Assembly: GCA_012932865.1 (NCBI GenBank)
Contig: SAXG01000049.1
Coordinates: 62,001 to 126,000 of the forward strand
DNA length: 64,000 nt
Source of the DNA: Amylostereum areolatum
Lineage: Eukaryota; Basidiomycota; Agaricomycetes; Russulales; Stereaceae
Direction of reading: 5' to 3'
In this document: piece by piece, positions 34,710 to 46,404 of the stretch
Position numbering within the stretch: position 1 is the first letter of the stretch
Layout: each line of letters begins with the position of its first letter
Translations under genes and position numbers: made by a program
Notes under the pieces: generated by a model
The model's database searches: none
The model's input: the letters and a program-made list of their open reading frames with translations, nothing else
What the model was told of the DNA's origin: nothing

Positions 34710-37700
34710 GCCTAACCACTCGACGAAACCAAACTCGTACTCTCCGCTGCATGAGTTGATGTATTCGACACTGTTCCTGCGACTCCTGCTGCATCCTTTT
34801 GTTTGCGTGCTCTCGTCTCCGCACCTTTTGCCTTTGTAGCGGCACGTTTAGCTGGGCCTGAGATCCGCAAGCCTGCCGCAACTTGTTTGCGCATGGCTTC
34901 TCTGTCTTGATGATATGGAATTGGACGGGTAAGAATGCGTGGAAGTGTTGCTCGGAGAAGTGCAGCATTGTGAATAGCATGCATGTTGATAACGAAGTTA
35001 TCGTCATCGGCATGCTGGACAGCCTGCTCGGGGATGTTTGTAACTTCACGCTCCTGGCGTGCAAACCTGGTACCTTCAGCAATTTGACACTTGCTGGATG
35101 AGCAGTCATGCTGGGCATTGAAAACAAATAAGACACTCTATCAAATATGAAGTTGACAATATCAGCAATTCTGTTTTTCTGCGCAGGGAAAATTGACATA
35201 CCTTGGGAGATACCATCTTCATTGAATCAGGAGTTTGGGAGCGCTTCATGACTGGCATGTTCAAATGTGCATGTCGATCAAGCAAAATGCTGTAGACTTC
35301 AATGATGACTACTGCACAGCTGTCACCTGGACTGGTGGATGATAGAATTGCTCTGATACGCCCAGCATATACGATGGATTCCTAGAATGTGCATGGTGAG
35401 TTATGTAGGCGCATTGGAAAAGGGAAAACATGTGAAGCGAACATTGTGGATAGCTGTCAGAGCCTCAGCCTCAGCAGCAGTGAAAAATACCCAGGAATCA
35501 ACCCGACAGATATCCTGTGATTGGGAGATCACATGCCGACACTGATTCCATACTGTGGATGGTTGTGTGCTTGGATGAAGAAGTGGATGGGGGTGATGGA
35601 GGAGAGCAATATGTTCTGACCATGGGGCCAAGAATGACTTGGCTTTTGACATTGCTTGAACAGCACCTGGGAGTGACAGAAAAACAACTTGAGTGTGAGC
35701 CATAACTAGTGGTTTGAAACAGGAACTTATGAATCTCACCTGCTGGATGAGGTTTGGTATTGACCCATCCCAAACGGCGTTGAATCTTGGGATCTCTCTG
35801 AAGAACAGAGCGCACTTGAGGTCCAGCCCGGACGAGAGAACCATCGCCATCCTTCCACCACCCTCCACTTGCCATATGCTTCATACGTTCCATATCCGCC
35901 AAGGTAAGCGCAATATCACGGCTGGGTGCTGCATGGTTAGAGAGCACACTACACATGCGGAAGACACCGTTGAAGCATTCAAAAATCTCTGTTGAGTAGA
36001 GGATTGCAGGCCCAAACCGCTTTATATCTGGGACAAGATGAGAAAGCTTGTGAAGTTTGGGCTTGTCGATAATCCGAGCAGGATCAATAAGAGCCCAGAT
36101 ATCCAGAACATTATCTATAAGGACCTGTAAATCCTCCTATTATAATAATGAGCAGACAGTAAGGCAGGATAGAAGAGAAGGGATACCAGATATGATTCAA
36201 GGTTGTCAATGGTATGGTACCATAACATGGCACCCAATTCCCCTGTGGCCTTCCAGAGATCAAATATAAGCTTAGGAACCACATCATGCATGTGGAATAT
36301 GGCCAGCTGCTGAAGGGACTTGAAGTGCTTTCCAATGAGTGCATTTTTGTACTGCATCATGTAAGATGCACGGAGAGGGGGGATTGATAGACCATCCAGA
36401 GAGGAGGACTGGAGACGTGTGGCAAACATCTTTTCTGCCTTTTCATCCCAAAGCTTGTGAGAGGCGTACCAAGTATACTTATCCTGTCCAAGAAGATATG
36501 TGTGTAATATCTCAACAGGAGTATCTGCATGCACATCAAGTCCTACGACAGCCTATAAGCATAATACACAGTGTCTTAGAGGTGACAGCCAACCTTGCAT
36601 TGCAAGAAGAGGATTGTAATGATCTCCAGGACGAAGTTGAGCACGTAGCGCTAGAGAGTAGAGAATTCATCTCAGAGTGCCACAACATAGCATAAGTAGA
36701 ACACGCACGTGAGTCCGGAGGAAGCTGGGCAAAGCGGTGCGGAGGCTGGGTCTTAAGCCACTGTAGAAGCTCCTCCTGGATTTCTAGGATGATTGTGTTC
36801 CTAACAGCCTTGCGCGCATCACCTTTCAGATTTCGGTCATGAAGTCGTGCATCCTTCGTGTCAGAATTGGTGAGACGGGATGTCTGAAGTGCGCGAGCCA
36901 TGGGAATGAGCTGGCTGATCCAAACCTGTGCAAGCTTGTCCTTGATACCACTTGCAGTCTGAAGTGAATCAACCCTCTCCTGGATACCAAGAGCCGCAAC
37001 CTCAATTTGTTGCAGGACCGCAGAGAGAGTCCCAGGTACTGTGCGGCTGCTGCCTGGCTACTCCAAATGGTTAGTGAGGTAGCAACAGTATGAAGGATGG
37101 GAAAATGGCATACCTTGAAAAGCGACAGATATCCAGCATCACTCTCTTTCTCTTCTGCATTCCCGCCAATATCGCATCGTCGACAGAACTTGTTACCATG
37201 CATCCCAATATGAGAGCAGTGTTCAGAATGCTGAGGATTATCTGCGGTGACCAGATGTGGAACAATGTTAAATAATATGTCTTGCTCTAGCTGGCTGTCA
37301 TATGCATCATGCAGTTTATCAAGCCCGCTGCAACAAAATTCTGTAAGGACATGGAAAACATGAGACAAGAGAAGGACGTACACATCATCACGTAGAGCGT
37401 CCATCTGCTCAAGTGCCCCAGCATGTGGAGAAGTTGCTGAGAAGCGTACATGAAACTCTTGAGATAGCAGGCGGTGCGGCAGGTTACCGTTCACAAGGTA
37501 CGTGTTGAGGTGTGCATTAAACTGCTTCGTTACGTTGCCAGAGACATCATCGTTCCAAGGCACGAGGAATATGGTGAAGACAGCACGCCCCTGTGCGCGC
37601 TCGCGAAAAGGATGTGGCATGAGTGTCGACCACTCTGTACTGTCATCTGGAAATAGATGGTCAATTGTTAGAACTTTAGGGATAGAGCATAAATCAGGAT

Positions 37701-39321
37701 CACCATGAAAGTGGAGACTGCCATGCATTTCTTGAATATCGAGGAAGTTTGTGTTGAAATGACTTGCGGGAATAATCACAGGCTCAGACGTATCGACAGT
37801 GAACTTCCCGCTCTGGGGGGTAACATGATTTAGCAAACCATACCATAAGTAAAACATAGCGAGAACAAGACTTACACCTTCACAGCGTTGGACTATCTTG
37901 ACCTGCGCAGATTCTACACCTCTGACCAACACCCATTGGAGGGGTATAACATACCGCCCATCCTTGAGTTGTGCTAATTCCTTCACAAAGAAATGACGGT
38001 GGGGCACATGTTGCCAGTCTGCCCACATGGGTGCAATTCGATCGTCGTTAGCCTCAACAGCGCGCTTTTGTGCTTGCCAACTCTCGGACAACGACGGAGT
38101 TGCAACCTCTGGATACAGATTTATGTGTTCACGCACGAGAGGATTTGCCCAGTCCTGATATTGAAAACGTAAGCGACTGCCACCACCGACCGAAACATGG
38201 ACACTGTGACTCACCAAGGCAAGCAATTTGCTAGGTTTGTTCATGTAGAAATAGTTCCCGAGTGTCGAGATATGCTTCCCCGTTTCAATGTCAACCTCCT
38301 TCAGGAGTGCCGCCTGTTTCGCGCGCAGTGCTGAAAACGACGGCACGTTCGGTGTGCCACACTCCCGCATAACCCATATGAAAGTCTTCAGATGGTCGTC
38401 AGAAAGTCGGAGACGAGGGAGGTTGTCGAGAAGATCCAGGTAGAACATCTATGCACCCACCGACTCAAGTAAGAATGCCGTCGTCAGATGTCCAATATTG
38501 CCTCACGCACCGTTTTAGAGTTATACGGTGCCCATGCTTGATCTAGCTGTGACACCCCACCAGTGTTGCCCGATAACCAGGCATCCTCCATATCAGTGTC
38601 ATTGTTGTCGTCGCTCTCGAAGCCTGGATAAGGGCATTCATTATAGCGGACAACGGGAAAGGCCAAGATGGTACGCACCGAGTGTTCGCATCTCGTGGAT
38701 TATATCGGCCACTCCGTCATCATTCGGGTCTTGATCCAACTGGTCGGCGGTGAGCTCGTTTGTGCTAACGAACAGATTCGGGAGGTACGTCGCAGCTTTG
38801 AGTTGCGATTCGAGGCGGGTGAGGTTGTCGTCGGCGGACAGAGAACCAGCGGTGAAGAGAATCTGGCGTCCATCATTGTCGAAGAAGTCACGCCCGTCGA
38901 ATATTCCCACATCAAGCGGATCGGGTGCTTCCCAGGCGGTTTCCTGTCCACCATCATCATCTTCGTGTGCCAGCCACGAATCGACAAGGTTGAGGTCCCC
39001 GTCAGCGAGGCTTGCAGGCGGTATGTTCGGGGCTGTTGATGCTTGCCCAGACATGGACGCGGTGAGACGGGTGAGTGCTTGTCTATCCATGTAACTCGCC
39101 AGTGCCAACGCGTGTTTCGTCGCCTCAGCATGCCGTCGTAGCCCAGACTTTTGAAAGTCTACCGGCCCAGAAACCGACACGGATGTACAGGCTTCGCAAC
39201 GGTAATGCGATCTTTTTCCTGGGATGTCGACAATCGCTAACCAGATGTTGATTAAGATCAGCGTCATCGAACGAGTTACCCCGCGCCCCAAAACACTCAC
39301 CGTTTTCATCACGGTTGACAC
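34710..39321 (-). CDS. Plavaka-type transposase-like protein (copy 1)
   Basis: A long multi-exon gene. A zinc-finger-like N-terminus, YRCEACTSVSVSGPVDFQKS followed by GLRRHAEATKH (about 39100-39205), leads into an acidic linker. The conserved block MFYLDLLDNLPRLRLSDDHL (38448) follows, then FHGDPDLCSIPKV, HSEHCSHIGMHGNKFCRRCD (about 37165-37215), DTPVEILHTYLLG (about 36500), QYKNALIGKHFKSL, and FGPAILYSTEIFECFNGVFR (about 35950-36025) with AAPSRDIALTLADMERMKHM. A C-terminal HDCSSSKCQ and MHAIHNAALLR region ends at 34710. These blocks, in this order, are those I know from Plavaka (CACTA-like) transposases of basidiomycetes. The protein would cut and join transposon ends in the nucleus. One base appears to be missing near 36996, where copy 2 keeps the frame (GIQERVDSLQ). 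The element's own TIRs were not found, and the start is approximate. Confidence 0.75.
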
Positions 39322-39528
39322 GCGTTGTCGAGCCAGTTTTGGGGAACATGTCTATGGCTGGTGGTGTGTGGCCGTCTCTGCACGTTCGGCGCACCCAACT
39401 GATCATCGAGAATGGGTCTCCACGTGATGGGTTCGCCTTGTTTCGTGAGTCGTCTCGCTGTTCGTTCTGTTTCTCGTTCCCCATCCTTTCATTTTCGCCT
39501 CTGGGCATTCCCGTTTCGTTCCGTCCCC

Positions 39529-40960
39529 ATGGACCCTTTCGACATTCCCAGCTCCCCCATCCTTTCTGCATCGTCCCCCGCTGACGATGAGCCAGATGAG
39601 CCTCCCCATTTGGATGGCGACTCCACTGACGAGGTCACCACGTCACGCCGGTTTTCGCCCGTCGACCCCACTCCCTCGCCCTCTCCGCCTCGTCAAATTT
39701 CGGGACAGCACAGCCTGAGCTCGACTCCTCTGAAGCGAACTCGTGACACTTCACAGTATGCTCTGGCCGTTGGTCGCCAGCTGAAGTTGAAGAAAGGTGA
39801 CCAGGACGCTCTCAATGTCTTTGCCAAGGTTCGCATTTTCCACTTATTCCTCCTCGCCCCCCAGTTCTGTTCTGTCATTAACCTCTCCTTCCCACACAAT
39901 CATTTTCAGCTCGAGATCCCCGAGCAGCTCACATGGCTCGGCGCGCGCGCGCTCAAACACGAGGCGCAGCTGTCCACGCTGCAGCCCCCCGACGCTATGT
40001 TTGTCATGAGCAAGGCTCTTGAGGCAAGTCCCAAGTCCTGCACTCAAGAATTTACCTCTCAGAGCCCGTTAAACAGAGCAAGATCGACCACTTCGCATTC
40101 ATCACGGTGCTCTCCCCGGATTTGTCCGCATATACCCTCAACAACATCCCGCACAAGATTATTTTGGTAAGGCATCCATCCCCTCTCGCTTTCTGCCTGC
40201 TAAATTCACTCTAGGACTTGATTGATCGCCACCCCGAGTGGGGCATGCCACCAGAGGTGAAGACCGTCAAGCACCAATACGACGTTGTGGTCAAACGCGT
40301 CAACACGAAGCTGACCGAACGCCGCTACGACCTTAAGAAAGTGGTAAGGATATTGTTTGCACGTTCTCTGTGGTCATGACTGACCATACCGCAGATTTTA
40401 TCGACGCTACCGACAACCGACGGGGCCTCCGCGCTCGCTTCTCTGTCGAACACTCAACGGCCCAAGAGCACAGATGTTGTCGACGTGTGCCGCGCCCTCG
40501 TATCCAAAGGCCGGAAAACCACGCTCGAAATCTCGGTGCCGATGCTCGTGCGCGTGGCTTTCCTGGTGCGTTTATTTCTTCAGCAAAGTATCCCGTTATC
40601 TCACTGTCGCCGTGGTCCCCTCAGCGCGACACTTTGGTCAGAAACCCGAGCACCAATACTTTCTGGGAGATTGTTGACCGTCGTTTGGCGGATTTGCGCG
40701 AGCGGTTCAAGGACAACCCTCCGGGATTAAGCAGGTGTGTGTGCGTCCATGAGAATGCATTGTGTGTACTTATGCTATGCTCTAGACGCTTTGGAAAGGT
40801 GCTGGAGTTGGACCGCAAAACGTACGGTAGCCTCACTGAGGCCGACATCAACGCTTTCTCTGGGGTGCATACGAGCGACGACCAGATCGAAGTCGACGCC
40901 GCCGCCACTGCCGCCATTTCTCCCGCAAGTGTAATTGAATCTGGAGAGACCGAACCCTAG
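39529..40960 (+). CDS. Plavaka-associated partner protein (copy 1), function unknown
   Basis: Divergently transcribed from the transposase gene, about 0.2 kb away. Start MDPFDIPSSPILSASSP (ATG 39529); exon 1 ends at 39828. Later exons read LEIPEQLTWLGARALKHEAQ (39910 on), SKIDHFAFITVLSPDLSAYT (40077 on), DLIDRHPEWGMPPEVKTVKH, ILSTLPTTDGASALASLSNT, RDTLVRNPSTNTFWEIVDRR and finally VIESGETEP before the TAG. The intron at 40024-40076 uses a consensus GC donor (GAG|GCAAGT). Proteins of this look (Ser/Pro N-terminus, then a helical domain with a conserved DxW-like block) often accompany such transposases in mushroom genomes. Their role is not known to me; an accessory transposition or DNA-binding function is only a guess. 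No frame break was seen in this copy. Confidence 0.65.
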
Positions 40961-43511
40961 TCATCGTGAAGTTTGAACAGTTCCTTCATTGTCTTTGGCC
41001 CGCTTCCCTCACCTTAATATCTCTTACATTATCTGTGTATAGTTGCATTGCAGTCTCGACATTTGGCCCCTCTCAGCCATGTCCCTCATTTGTCTTTTAC
41101 TGTACCCCATGTTTAATGCTTAATACAATCATATTCTGCCGTGAAATACACCCTGTTTGAGCCCCCAACTGATCTCAATTTCTCATGAGTGCGAGACTGA
41201 GCAGAGGGTCTTGGAGACATCAGCAATCATGTCGGAGGGAGACCTTTGCGGTGAATGCCCAGCCCTCAGCTCTCAGACACCACTGGTCTCAGTCAGGATC
41301 TCAGAATGATAGTGCCCAGGCTCTCCGAAACGTAGCCGACGCGGTTATCCCGCCCAGGGACGGCTCGTACGGCTCTGGGAAAATATATGTATTCGTCTCT
41401 GTGTGATATCTATCTGAGGCCAGATGGTCTTGGGCCCAGATCCTCCGGATAACGCCGGCCAAGTCTCAATTTGAGATCCTCCAGGAATGGCGGTGTATAT
41501 AGCTATTTAGTCTAGTGTTCAACAAACTATAAAGTATACTTAAATATAATCATAATAATACGCAAAATTACCGTTAAATATATGATCAGCCATAATCATA
41601 ATTACCGGATATGATTAGATATGGGCTGCATAATATAATATATTTACTCATAGGTCATTGCAGCCAGATCACAGCTTACAAGAAGTGAATCCTTGGTCAT
41701 ATGTATGTTCTCTGAGGTTCATTATCCCCAATAGAGTCAGCAGACATCATATTGACATCAACTTTCTTGTGTTTACGCTCTAGATGACACCTCCAAGTCA
41801 TCTCGGCATTTTCCGAAGCATGTCGATGAGCTTGGGGAAGCCGTAGTGAGACCTTGTATACATGTAGCATACGTCAGAAAAAGGCGACCGGGATTATAAT
41901 CAAATTTGGCAAACGTCTCCTTATAACCCGATTATAAGCTAGTTATTATGTCCCAACCCGGGTTGTTCTCGATTGTAATCTTGGCCTTGCTTCGTCATCA
42001 ATGTATGTCAACGCGGGTGAACCTTGTCTTGTCTCGCGACAACGCGTCGTTATCGTGTATATTGCTCCCTCAACGACATTGTAATGCAGGTACGAGCACA
42101 TACAATTCTCCCTTGCGCTGATTTTAATACCGTCTAACGAGTCACCTCCCTCAGGTCCATCCCATGTCATTCAATGATTCCGAGTAAGCAACCACTGTGA
42201 GTCAGTCCTCTACAATGACTGATGCACGAGACAAGCTAATACCGCTACACTCTCCGCACCATCCTCGCACCCCCCACTGATCACCATCGCCTGGACGTTG
42301 CGGACACCTCAAAAACGGCTAAGTCCTGCTTCCCCTATGGCCTGCGGGTATGGGCCATGCCCTGGGCGGGTCAATGTTCCAGGATATTCCAGTCGGTAGG
42401 CTGTTCGAGTCCACAACGGTGAGTCTCGCCGCAACGCGTCTCGTTCTCGTCCCATCGGCACCGGCTCCAAACCGGCTCAACCTCACTGTCACAGTGACAA
42501 ACTTGTTACCCTTCGTCACCCTGTCTGAGCATATAAAGCAGAGCGCGCGCGCGCTGTCACTCCGTCCCCGTTTGACTCCCGACTTCCTCTTACGCACCTC
42601 AGCTCTCAGCTACCTCGGCTCCCACTCCGTACCTGATGTATTCAAGGTGCACTGAGTCTCCTGTCTCTGTTGCTGCCGCCTTCGCTATTGCTGGCTGTTC
42701 TCTCGCTTTTTGGCTCCGCTTGCTTTCTCTGAGCTGGAGGTCCATCTATCATATACATAATAATACCTCGTGTAATCTCCCGGATTGTACATAATTAGCT
42801 GTCAAATCATAATATATTCTGTTACGCTCTACCTGTTTATTGCGCTGAGAGTTGAGTAGAAGTAGCTGAAGTCCGAGATCTGAGATCTGAAGAGCGGGAA
42901 CTGATGATTTGAGCATTGTAATATTGAAAACATTATGCCTGCTACCAAGTTGATCTATTCTCCTGATCTATTCTCCGTTGTAACCGGTTGAGATCTTCTG
43001 GACGGTGAGTTGTAACCAATTGAGATCTTCTGGACGGCGGGTTGTAACTGATTGAGATCTTCTGGACGGCAGATGATATGGCATTTTAAGACTTGCCTAG
43101 ACGGCTTACGTCCGGTTACACGGGGACTCGACCTCCGCCGTAATCAAATAGTGTCCATCGGCCGGCGAGCTATGGCCGTGGACAATGTGACAGCGATGCT
43201 GTTGCACAGTTTATACCCAGCTATAAGACCCCGGCAAAAAAATGGCAAAAATGATGATTATAAGCGTGGGTAACCGTGCGTAATCCCGGATCGTCTTTTT
43301 CTGACGTATCTGAAGTGGTGCTATCTAGTCCCATCCTGTCATTTCATCAATTGCACATCCAGAAATATATCAGATTTTGAGTGACTCGGAGACAGAAAAA
43401 ATGGGAGTAAATACAAAGTAAATATGATTAAATATGGACATGAATAAATATCCTCCTCTCCATATTCGTAGTTTTTCGTATCAATTATAATACGGTCTCT
43501 CGAGATATTTA
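40961..43511. other. AT-rich non-coding part of the duplicated segment
   Basis: No gene was recognised. AT-rich blocks lie at 41500-41700 and 42740-43510. A TATA-like motif gagcatataaagcag (about 42529) follows a palindrome TGTCACAGTGACA (about 42487), suggesting an old promoter or solo LTR, but no ends could be fixed. A 3 x 32-bp tandem repeat lies at 42978-43073. Confidence 0.4.
42978..43073. repeat. Three tandem 32-bp repeats
   Basis: Three imperfect units of TTGTAAC-NNN-TTGAGATCTTCTGGACGG-NNNN, about 0.45 kb left of Gypsy-2. The second duplication unit carries the same array at 59437-59532. Confidence 0.8.
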
Positions 43512-43968
43512 TGTCATGAACGGTCTATAATTTTCTTTTTACTTTACATCGGTTACACGCTTTAGGACTTATCGACTTATCACCGGTCCGGCTCCACCTT
43601 GGCCCGGACCCGGCTCATCTATATCCCGCCCGGACCCACGTGACTCATCTCGGTCCGGGTCTGACTCCTTTCTCTTGACTCATGCTGTACGATACTGACT
43701 CATGCTGTGCCCTTTTACATACGACTGCTTACTTATACTTGGTCTGCTTACTGATCGCCGTGTATTGGTTGCTTACCTAAGTCTCTCTCCTCTTGTGTAT
43801 ATAAGGCTCGCTCTCGCTGTACATATTCCTTATCTCGAGCTAGTCAATTCTACCGACTTTGCTTGCTTTCCCTTGTCTGTCGCCGTGTCTGATCGGCTCC
43901 CCTCTGTCGTCCTCTTCCTCTGTCAGCTTTGTCGTAACTTGGTGCTGTCGCACTAGTCGTTGCTGACA
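43512..43968 (+). repeat. Gypsy-2 5' LTR
   Basis: 457 bases, TGTCATGAACGG...GTTGCTGACA. It carries the TATA box and predicted transcript start, and shares the C variant at gtgcccttttac with Gypsy-3. Confidence 0.93.
43798..43841 (+). promoter_or_regulatory. LTR core promoter: TATA box and predicted transcript start
   Basis: TATATAA at 43798-43804. The expected start about 30-35 bases downstream falls at ATCTCGAGCT (43832-43841), which would be the first 10 bases of the genomic RNA. Confidence 0.55.
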
Positions 43969-43970
43969 TA

Positions 43971-43980
43971 AGCTCGAGAT
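43971..43980 (+). promoter_or_regulatory. Putative self-primer binding site
   Basis: AGCTCGAGAT, two bases after the LTR, is the exact reverse complement of the predicted RNA 5' end at 43832-43841. No TGG-type tRNA primer site is present at the usual position. Present at the same place in all three copies. Confidence 0.6.
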
Positions 43981-44232
43981 CTGTTTACTCTTGCACCACC
44001 CTACGACCGTCCCTACGTACTGTAGCGTAGTAGTAGTAGTACCCGTCTGGTACTGACCTTGTTCTTCCCCCGTGCCGCCCTAGACCGTTGCCCCCAGAGT
44101 ACGCGACTCGTTACCCTGACATTGTGGTCGTGCGCACGTATACCGGTGCCGGCTTGACGTTTCCTCGAAACGTTACACCTACTCGAGACTCTCCAATACC
44201 AGGAGTTGAAAGCTCAGAGGTGACAGTAGAAG

Positions 44233-44841
44233 GTGCACCTTTGGTGTAGGAAACGAGTAAAAGCGGCGAAAGGAAAGCGGTTTAGGAAGTCTTTGGGCTC
44301 GTGTCCCCTAGACGAAGAGACAGCCAACAGGTCGAGAAGACTGAGGCAGACCGTCTTGCGATCTCATAACAGAACCACCCTCCCTCGACAAAATCTTCCC
44401 TTGCCGCACAGAGTAACCATTTCGACTGGGGGCTCGTGCATGGAAGATTGGCGCTCGCAAGTACAAGAATTCATCCCCATCAGCCACGACGCTATCATCT
44501 CCCTCATCAACGAATCTAAAGACCCTTGGGCCTGGCACAATTGGAAGGTCGCCCTCGGTGTAGAAGAACTTGAAGACTCCATCATAGACATCCACTTCTA
44601 TCGCCTCAAAATAAGCGAACAAGGAAACGGAAACCTCTACGTCTACTCCTGCCCATACGTCACCTACCGCTACAAACTCGAGCAACCCCCAAAATCCTTC
44701 TACGCGCCCAACGAGAAAATACTAGTAGACACTCGACACACCCACCGCCTCCTTACACTAGGCAACACCCCCAGCCCCACACCAGAGCCAGAGGTCATCG
44801 ACCTCACCCAGCCAGAGGTCATCGACCTCACCCACTTATAA
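44233..44841 (+). CDS. Gypsy-2 extra ORF before gag, function unknown
   Basis: 202 residues. The strongly basic start MHLWCRKRVKAAKGKRFRKS is followed by ISHDAIISLINESKDPWAWH, then LEDSIIDIHFYRLKISEQGN, and a C-terminus with two copies of PEVIDLT. It lies in the same reading frame as gag and is closed by a single TAA at 44839-44841. Beyond it the frame stays open through an acidic SDSSSDSDTDVEDENC stretch to the gag ATG at 45148. All three copies keep the TAA (though indels shift the frame in copies 1 and 3). It may be a separate protein, a leader of gag reached by readthrough, or a fused ORF split in the common ancestor. Confidence 0.6.
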   Translation: MHLWCRKRVKAAKGKRFRKSLGSCPLDEETANRSRRLRQTVLRSHNRTTLPRQNLPLPHRVTISTGGSCMEDWRSQVQEFIPISHDAIISLINESKDPWAWHNWKVALGVEELEDSIIDIHFYRLKISEQGNGNLYVYSCPYVTYRYKLEQPPKSFYAPNEKILVDTRHTHRLLTLGNTPSPTPEPEVIDLTQPEVIDLTHL

Positions 44842-45147
44842 ACAATTCCCTCGTTCGGACTCAACGGCTCCGACTCCAGTTCTGACTCCGACACCGACGT
44901 TGAGGACGAAAACTGCTACATATATCCCCTCCCTCTAGGCTTCACTGAACGAGGAAACGACTTCTTTGTCCAACTCGGAGACACCACTGTCGAAGTCGCC
45001 TTTGTAGCAACCCAAACAAGTGGCATCAGTTGGTACTTCGCCAACGAAAGCCAAGACGACCTCACTGAAGCCGACTTCAACCTCATCGCCGCCTCCGCCC
45101 TACCGCCTGTCACCGACGAAGACTTCTCCGACCTCGACGAACCAATC

Positions 45148-46404
45148 ATGGCTGCCCAGTGGATCCGCACCGACCCCCAACCCCCTCTCCCCGCCGAACT
45201 TGCCAACTGCACCGAAATCGGTGGAACATGGAACATTGTCATCGGCCAAACTGGCTCTCCCATCCAACACATGAATAACGGCACCGACGATGCCTGGCTC
45301 ATGGAAGTAAATGGCCAATGGGTCGCCATCCCTGCCGTGCTTGTTGCTGCCCTCAACCTGCCACCCCCCACCGTCAACGTCACGGCCCCCCCCATCACCG
45401 TCAACCCCCCTGCGGTCACTGTTAGTGCCCCAGCCGCCGCCGCCGCCAGACCCCCCCGAAAGAAAGTCCACGCGAAAACTCCTGAAGGCTTCTCTGGGAA
45501 ACGAGAGGACTTCAATGACTGGATGCGGTCGTGCGAGGAATACATGCGAGCTGCTGAGGATGACCTCGTGACGGACAAGGACAAAGTCCTCTTCATTCTC
45601 ACCTACATGACGGGGGAGGCAGCACGCACCTGGAAGGCCGAGTATGAGGATGCACACTTGGCCAATGGAGCCATGGTCGCCTGGGTGGACTTCCACAAAG
45701 CACTCAAAGGGGCCTTCACCGACGTCAATGAGCAGCACCGTGCCGCAGTCGAACTGGACGGGTTCAAACAGACGAAGGGTACCACTGCCCATGAATACTT
45801 CGCCAAGTTCGAGCAACTCGCAAGAAAGGCAGGATACTCCACGGCGCAGGACCCTATCCACCTCATGCAGCTGCTCAAACACAACGTCTACTATCGGACC
45901 ATCGACTCCATCTACGACAGCGGTCACGTTCCTCAGAAATATGAGGACCTCAAAGAGCGCATCATCCTGATCGACGGTCTGCGACAGGAGCGGGAGGACC
46001 TTAAGACCCAGCGCAGTGGACCCGTGCAGAACCAAAAACCCAAAGGACAAGGATCGTCCAATGGGCAACAAGGGGGGCAGGTCCCATGGCGCCGCGATGG
46101 AACCGGCACGGTGCACGGTGGCAAAGGTCAGCCGATGGACGTCAACCGTGTCGACATCAAGGGGCGATGCTTCCGCTGCGGACAGAATGGCCACCAGGTG
46201 CGGGACTGCAGGGTGGACGTGAAGAACATCCGAGACATGTGGGGGAGGGACCGGTACACGGAACCACCAAAGCGGGAGGCTCGAGCACAGACGTTCGAGA
46301 CGCCCACCGCCTGGGCTAGGAGCCTGTCGGCCGAAGATCGGAAAAGCGTGATGGACGCGCTTCAAGCTCAGCCGAAGGTGGAGGAGAAGAAGGAGGGTTT
46401 TTGA
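45148..46404 (+). CDS. gag: Gypsy-2 Gag
   Basis: 418 residues, the virus-like-particle structural protein. The start MAAQWIRTDPQPPLP has a good context (atcATGg). A Pro/Ala-rich linker precedes the Retrotrans_gag-type capsid region (FNDWMRSCEEYMRAAEDDLV to about YEDLKERIILIDGLRQE). A basic Gln/Gly-rich stretch and a single zinc knuckle CFRCGQNGHQVRDC (CX2CX4HX4C, about residues 340-353) would bind the RNA. The last sense codons GAG GGT TTT before TGA form a -1 frameshift site to pol. Intact in this copy and in Gypsy-3. Confidence 0.9.
   Translation: MAAQWIRTDPQPPLPAELANCTEIGGTWNIVIGQTGSPIQHMNNGTDDAWLMEVNGQWVAIPAVLVAALNLPPPTVNVTAPPITVNPPAVTVSAPAAAAARPPRKKVHAKTPEGFSGKREDFNDWMRSCEEYMRAAEDDLVTDKDKVLFILTYMTGEAARTWKAEYEDAHLANGAMVAWVDFHKALKGAFTDVNEQHRAAVELDGFKQTKGTTAHEYFAKFEQLARKAGYSTAQDPIHLMQLLKHNVYYRTIDSIYDSGHVPQKYEDLKERIILIDGLRQEREDLKTQRSGPVQNQKPKGQGSSNGQQGGQVPWRRDGTGTVHGGKGQPMDVNRVDIKGRCFRCGQNGHQVRDCRVDVKNIRDMWGRDRYTEPPKREARAQTFETPTAWARSLSAEDRKSVMDALQAQPKVEEKKEGF

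Noticed and set aside
42200..42700. Possible solo LTR (TATA-like motif, transcript-leader look)
   Set aside because: No TG...CA ends or flanking duplication could be fixed, so it is mentioned only as non-coding DNA.
42978..43073. Possible CRISPR-like array
   Set aside because: Only three adjacent units with no unique spacers, in a eukaryotic genome: a simple tandem repeat.
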